Made by a program: the position numbers and the translations under genes
Source of the DNA: Chamaea fasciata
Lineage: Eukaryota > Chordata > Aves > Passeriformes > Sylviidae
Reading direction: 5' to 3'
Length of the DNA stretch: 64,000 bases
Assembly (NCBI GenBank): GCA_029207755.1
Contig: JARCOQ010000006.1
Span: 2,024,846 to 2,088,845 of the forward strand
Notes under the pieces: model-generated
The model's input: the letters and a program-made list of their open reading frames with translations, nothing else
What the model was told of the DNA's origin: nothing
Databases searched by the model: none
Shown: in pieces, positions 58,314 through 64,000 of the stretch
Position numbering within the stretch: position 1 is the first letter of the stretch
Layout of the letters: the number at the start of each line of letters is the position of its first letter

Positions 58314-60439
58314 TTGGTTGGTTTTTTTCTGCTTAGGACTTTATTCTCAAAAAGAGGCACCTGAACTCCTTCCCAGGGACCTTGACTTATCCCTGTGTCC
58401 TCTGCTCTGGCTGGGGAAAAATTGTAGGTGAGCAAAGTGCCCTTGTCATCCTCCCAGGAGCTGTAAAACCTCTCTCTGCATGGCCTGGGAGAAAATGTGG
58501 CCCTGAACTTGCCCACAGTTTGATCTTCAAAGCAATAATTAATTTGCTGAGCAGCTGTGAGCTGTGGAACCGACCCAGAATATTGAACAGCCTCCCTGCT
58601 GAGGGCCTTGTTCCCTCCCAGTGAATATCTCCTGTGTCTGTCCCCATATTTTGGGAGGATGGGACTCAGGTGGGATCCCCAAGGGAGCAGAAAAGACAAT
58701 TTTCCCTTCCATAAATCAGTTGTGATGGAGGAGCTCCCTCAGGGAAGTTGTGATGGGGAATCTTCTACTTAAATGTGCCCAGTTGGGCTCCCTTTCCTGC
58801 AAAAACTTTGGATAAAGGGTGGATTTCAACCCTGAGCTTCACGGTTTCTGGTTTGGGAGGGTGACCATGGGTGTAGCCCCTCTCTGCTGCAAAGGTTTTC
58901 CTTAGAAACAGACCAAAATTGAACCTCTGGCCTAAAATAATGCCTTGATGGTACAAGGCCTGTGCATCACCTGCTTTTTTTCTTGGCCTCCATCACCCAC
59001 CCTCAAAAAGCCAAATCCCAAATTGTCTCCTGTTAACCTCCCTGGCCAATCTTAACTGTATTTAATGGGAGTAGACGGCCCAAAGGCATTTGTGTTCTAC
59101 CAAATCCAGATGATTCATTCCAGTTACTTCTGTAAATAACATTTCTGGGGAAGTGGGGATCTTTAATCCCAAGCCCCTCCAGCAAAGTGGAGGCAGGGAA
59201 GGAAGTGAAGCTGGAGTCTCAGTGACTTCCTGGATTTCTAGCCCAGGGAAGGATTTTTTCCTGGCAAGACCAAGGGTGGGTGTTGGAAACCTCCTTGCCT
59301 GTGTTACCAAATGAATGGGGATGAGATGAGCTCCAGGTTAGCCAAAGGTCTGGAAAGAGGAGAGAACTGTAATACAGAGGACAAGAGGGAATCCCATCAC
59401 ATCAAAGCTGTTCCTGGGACTATTATTTGTCTCCTGGTGTTGCCCCTTGGACTGGTGTGAGATACCTTGAAATTGGTTTGGAGGAAACTGGGACAGGGTG
59501 GGGTTTTTTAATAGGAGAAGAGTGAGAAACACTTTTTAGGTTCTGGTCTGGGTAAAAGTGGAGGGAGGTGTTCTCATGAGACCTCAGACTGTTGGTTCTT
59601 TGGAAAAAAAACCCCACATCCTTCTGTTTGTTATTAAAAGTGACTTCACAAATCTTTTTCATTCTTGTTTTATTTATTAAAGTGGGGAATTCCCAAGGAG
59701 GGAGCTGGTTTTCTGTGGAAAGGAGGGATTGGGAATGATGGCTCAGCACCTCTAGTGCTGTGTGGCTTTCTTTTCAGTGAGGAGTCTCCAACCACGCACC
59801 TGGTGTGTGGACAAGATGGGAGTTGAGTCTGCTGTGGGAATTCTATGGCAGAACAGCTTGGAGGTCCCTCCAGGCATCTCCCCCTAAGCCCTGGCAAGGG
59901 CTGAGTCCTCCTCGTGCCCGGGGTTTTCTCATCTCCACGTGGCTCTTCCTAAAAAGTTCTGTGCAGTTGGAACTCATGGATGGATGTTCCCAGAACAAAA
60001 AAGAAAATGACATCAGCTGTTCCCATCACTGGAATAAAGGCCAAAGCCTCCAGATGTCAGGCATTGTTGGTTTTCGCTTGTTTTTGTGTTTTTTGTTGTT
60101 TTTTTTTTTTTTTTTAAATCGTTGTGTGACTGTAGCAGCCCTTCCTTCATTTGCAGCTAATGAATAGAACAAAACACAGAAATCTGCACTGGGTTAGGAA
60201 GAAATGGATATGTTTTGAAAAATGTAGTGCCTGCTGGTGTGGGGCTGCATCCACTGAGGCAAGGGGTGGATTAATAACACGCAGGAGCCTGCAGAGCAAT
60301 CCGAAATACGATGTTTCAAGTGGAATACCTGTAAAAGGCTTTCTCAGCATCTTTGCTCACGGTGCCCGGCCTCCTGTGGCCCCAAAAATGACAGTGGGAA
60401 GTGTCTGAGCCCCTCAGCTGAGGGCTGGTCAGGAGCCAC

Positions 60440-60655
60440 TTCTCCAATTTAATTAAACATCTCAATTGTTTCAATCCAATTAAGCAACGAGCATGATTGG
60501 ATCAGCACGAGGAAGGCAGCGAAGAGGGATCTGAGACGTGGCCTCTGTCAGCAACCTCAGAAGGAGGTAGGGATGCAATTAGCGTGGTGGCCAAGAGCAT
60601 CTGAGGTACTTCCTGGGATGTCATATTTCATGGGAAACGCCTTTAATTAGGTCTG
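60440..60655. promoter_or_regulatory. Candidate enhancer: homeodomain-site cluster
   Basis: Perfect palindrome TTTAATTAAA (60448-60457), CAATTG (60463), TCCAATTAAGC (about 60475), GCATGATTGGATCAGCAC (60490-60507) and TTAATTAG (60643-60650) occur in 215 bp of non-repetitive DNA with surviving CpGs. This texture is typical of conserved developmental non-coding elements, but conservation cannot be tested here. Confidence 0.4.
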
Positions 60656-61189
60656 GGGATTTCCACACTTCCCTGCTAGACTGGGAGTGGGTTGCACCAC
60701 TGGATGCCAGCAAAGAACATCTCCTTTGTCAACTTAATAAGGAAAAAAAAGTTTAAAAATTATAAGAAAAAATTTATCTAGACAGACCTTCTGTACTAAT
60801 AGTTGGTGATGAAAAGATCACCAAAGCTTGTAGCTGAAGGATATCGGAACATTTTAAGGACCTTTTTGAGGAGGGGTGTTGATTGAAATCGGAGCCAGGT
60901 GTATAAGGAGGCTGAAGGCTCTGGACCTTTAATGTCCCTCTGGGGGAATGCCTGTTGAGGACCAATTTCTGCTGATTTCACATGGTGCTGATCAAGTGCC
61001 AGACTGGCTCCAATTGCCTTCTTGGTTCCCTTGGAAAACGGAGTCTTCAGCTTTCCTCCAAAGTCTTCGAAACCCTGCAGTAAGTGGGTGGCTCAGCTCC
61101 TCTTTCCCCTCCACCTGCTCTTTTTGTAACATTTCCATGGCCATTTTCGCCATAATGAAGTGATTTTTTTTCCTACCCATTACCTAAAG

Positions 61190-61500
61190 GACAATGGGAG
61201 ATAACTGCGACCTGAACGGCCGAGGATTAGGAAGCCCTGACTGGGCTCCATTTGTTTCATTTTTCCCAGGAGTGTTGTTGCAGCGTTAAAGCCTGGAGTG
61301 TTTGAGATCTGGAACAATATACGGCCTCATCTTTGTTTTAACTGGGTTGTTGGGAGCTCCTGTCTCTCCTCTTGTCCCTGTAAATGTTTTATGGAGTGAG
61401 TTTAAAGTCAATAAACGCTTCCTGTTTAACGTCTGCCTCGCTGCCTTATGAAAGATGCTTTGTAAAAACATCAGAGCTCTCACCCGGCACGGGGCTTATC
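61190..61500. promoter_or_regulatory. Candidate conserved non-coding block
   Basis: Repeat-free and CpG-retaining (CTGCGACCTGAACGGCCGAG), with AACAAT (SOX-like) near 61312, TTTATGG near 61388 (caudal-like) and GTCAATAAACG near 61407 (forkhead-like). Function is inferred from motif texture only. Confidence 0.33.
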
Positions 61501-61954
61501 TCTGGTTCCCTGCTAAGCATGATATCAAAACTCATCTAGGAGGGGAAAAAAAAAAAAAATCCCGATTCAAAAAGAAAATAAACTCCTGTCTTCCTCTTAA
61601 TGATGCTGCACTGATTATGCAGCAACACAACATATTGAAATTGCTCTGAAATTGGATTTTGGAGCCAGCTGAGCTTCAAAACCTGATGAGAAGGCTCACA
61701 GGGAAAGCTGGCCTGCACTGAGCACCCAGCTTGTGGCTTTCTTGCTGCCTTTCTTTTTTTTTTTTTTTTTTTTTCCTTTTTCAGTGTGACAAATGAGATT
61801 TGAATAATTGCTGTGTAAACTGAGAGCAGTTGTTGAATCTGAGAGGGCTGAGAAAATATGTGCTCTTCGCTCTTCGGCTTTGCTCCGCTGCTGGTGTTGA
61901 CTCACGTTGATCGTGGCTGGAATCTTAACCCCGTGCACTGGGACAGGCATTTCT

Positions 61955-62150
61955 CTGATAAAATAAAAGGCAGGCAGGTCGCTGGGTTCTCATGACTTTG
62001 CAAAGTTGCAAGGCTGGCACAGACAAATTGGGCACAGGCTCGTGGTTGGCAAGGCTGATGTGGGCAAGACCTTGGTGCTGTCGGCGTCTGCCTGGGCTTG
62101 GCCAGGGCAGCCCTAGGTCAAAGGTGGGTGCAGATAAAAGATAAAAGTGA
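61955..62150. promoter_or_regulatory. Candidate enhancer: DR1 plus GATA sites
   Basis: AGGTCA-A-AGGTGG at 62115-62127 is a direct repeat of nuclear-receptor half-sites with one-base spacing (DR1, HNF4/RXR type). Two AGATAA GATA-type sites follow at 62132-62137 and 62139-62144, and TGATAA lies at 61957-61962. HNF4 and GATA factors act together on endodermal and renal enhancers; that this is one is inference. Confidence 0.4.
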
Positions 62151-64000
62151 CTGATGTGATGCAGCTCCAACCTTGTCTTTGCTCTTCCTACGCTGGCAGG
62201 TACTGGGATTTGCTTGCTCTTGATTCGTGCAGATATTTTTGTTTCCTCTCGCTCCCACACCTCTGCGTTGCTTTCCTGCCTTTAGTGAGGGGAATGGCCC
62301 CTGGGGGAGATGTTATTGAAACTCCTGCTCTGTCCCATCAGGTGAAACATCACCTGAAGAGTGCAGCTAACGGGCTGTGATGTAAGGAAAATGACTCGGT
62401 GAGGGAAAACACTGATTTGATTTTCTTTTATGGTTGTGTCTATGTCTAAATCTTGTATCTTAACAAGACTGGGATTATTTTCAAATTGCCTGATTCTCTG
62501 GAAGATGTTTCCTGACAGGAATAGTGCAGGAGCTGGTTTGTTCTTCCTTAGCCTTCACCAGGAGGAAAAACACCGAGCTGCAGACAAGCTGCTCATCCCA
62601 GACCCATGTGGGGCTAAAGGAAGCATCAGTTTGCGGAGAAAAAGAAAAAAAGTTTTCCCTGCTTTTTTGTCTTTCTGAGGAGAGGTTTAGCCCTGATTGC
62701 AAATAGCAGGATCTCTGATGTGGAACAACTCAAATCTGAATTGTTTTAGTAGAATAAAACGCAATCTGAGAAGTTTTTGTTATCCAGGGGCTTGCTGAGC
62801 TTTGGGAGCCTTCGAGTAGGTGACACTCTGAGCGGTGCAGCCACTGAACACCTGAACTCTGTGTGCTAAAGGTGTCTGGTGGAAGGGAGTTTGGAAATTG
62901 GGAGTTTTTCCTGCGTGTACCTGCTGCAGCTGCTCTGTTCTGGGCAGCCTCAGTTCTGATTTCCAGGACTGCTGCACCAGGGGCTGTCTCAGCTCTGCAA
63001 TTCACTGAATCTGCAATTCAGTGATTTTAACTTGATTTGCATCTTCACATAAAACAGCTTTACAGCTGCCTGTAGCCCAGATTCCTGTCACGAGTTTAGT
63101 AACTTTAGAAATCGGGTTTATTCCTTCCCTAGACTTACTTTCTCCACCTCAAGCTTGGAAAGTGCCACCAAACCTGCTGTGCTCCTTTACCAGCTGGGAC
63201 TGCTGAAGGAGTTTTGCTTGAAAAGCTCAGTCCGTGCAAAACCTTACTCTCTGAATTTTTTTTCCTGACTGCTCCTCCAGTAGACAACTGCTTTGGACAT
63301 GAGTTTTCCTTTTCAGGAGAGTCCCTGCTGTTCCATTACAATGATTGCTCTGAGACCTTGCAGGTAATGAGTGACCTTTGTGTTTTGCCCCACGTAGGAG
63401 AGATTGAGTGGAGATGAGTTTAACAAGGAGCCCTTGGCACAGGTGCTGTTTTATTGCTTTAAACCTTTTTTTTTTTTTTGTGCCTTTATTGTTGGAATTA
63501 AAGGACAGACTCTGGATCAGTTGTGTTTTATAAAAGGTAGCAAGCTGTGAATGGAGAGGCAGCAAAGCTCTTGGAGATGGAGCTGTGGGGATGCTGCTGC
63601 TGTTTGTTCATGCTTGTTTTTTGGCTCGTGCACACCTGGATCAGGCTGGGATTTCTCATTTCACAGGATATCTGCTTGATATCCTGCCTCCAAAATCAGT
63701 GGAGATGGCTCCCTGTCTCTGAAGTGCCCATGAGGAAGGCTGGGGACAGGAGGTGCTGACAGCACTCCCAGCCTGTGTCATGGTGAGGCTGAAAAAAAAT
63801 AGGATCTGACACCCATTTGGATGTGGTGAGGTCACAGCAACAGCAGAGACACCTCATTTCACAACTCCCCTCGGTCTGAGGGAGCTGGGATGTGACAGCT
63901 GCAGCCTGGAGGGGACTGGCTGCTTTTGGGCGGCTCTGGGGCAGATGCAATCTGCTGATGGTGTTGGAAATGTCTCGTGTGACACTGGAGGAACGTCTTG

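Larger units (their letters stand above)
51806..64000. other. 12.2-kb repeat-poor unique tract
   Basis: No CR1 or LTR is recognisable over 12.2 kb. It contains homopolymer T runs (60099-60115, 61754-61774, 63466-63479), an (ATTT)n microsatellite and several motif-dense blocks listed below. Open frames up to 177 codons (minus, 54778-54245) show no recognisable domain or splice logic. It may be intronic or intergenic regulatory DNA. Confidence 0.55.

Overview
This is non-coding, repeat-bearing nuclear DNA from a bird. The diagnosis rests on 38 fragments of the avian CR1 LINE (19 on each strand, about 7.7 kb, 12% of the window) and five solo endogenous-retrovirus LTRs of types common in songbirds. 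A passerine or close neoavian relative is an inference from LTR and CR1 style, not something the sequence proves.

I found no protein-coding gene, exon, tRNA, rRNA or CRISPR array that I can support. The longest open frames (266, 248, 207, 198 and 197 codons) either run through CR1 copies or are low in complexity and match no family I recognise. The window reads as an intron or an intergenic region.

Layout: 1-51.8 kb is a mosaic of unique sequence and 5'-truncated CR1 copies. By their 3'-end wording the copies fall into three groups: type A (GGTTTGGGTTGGAAGGGACC, 20 copies), type B (ending near TTGGACT..GATGATCT..TCTTTTCC, 16 copies) and type C (CTGAGTTGGAAGGGACCCA, 2 copies). LTRs lie at 4442-4873 and 22406-22851 (one class II-like family, plus strand), 6312-7055 (ERVL-like, 5-bp duplication, probably minus), 26939-27294 (minus, compact TATA/poly(A) core like alpharetroviruses) and 31447-31887 (plus, 4-bp duplication, octamer plus TATA). 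Three have exact target-site duplications readable in the sequence.

From 51.8 kb to 64 kb no CR1 or LTR is recognisable. That tract, and several islands inside the mosaic (about 22.03-22.14, 33.1-33.33, 36.85-36.93, 53.64-53.94, 60.44-60.65, 61.2-61.5 and 61.95-62.15 kb), carry dense transcription-factor-like motifs and are my best candidates for conserved regulatory DNA.

I did not find a new multi-gene system. The observations worth following are the LTR promoter architectures, the repeat-free tail, the motif clusters, a 14-bp perfect hairpin, an ACTTAA-rich AT island and a strong bias of long T runs to the plus strand.
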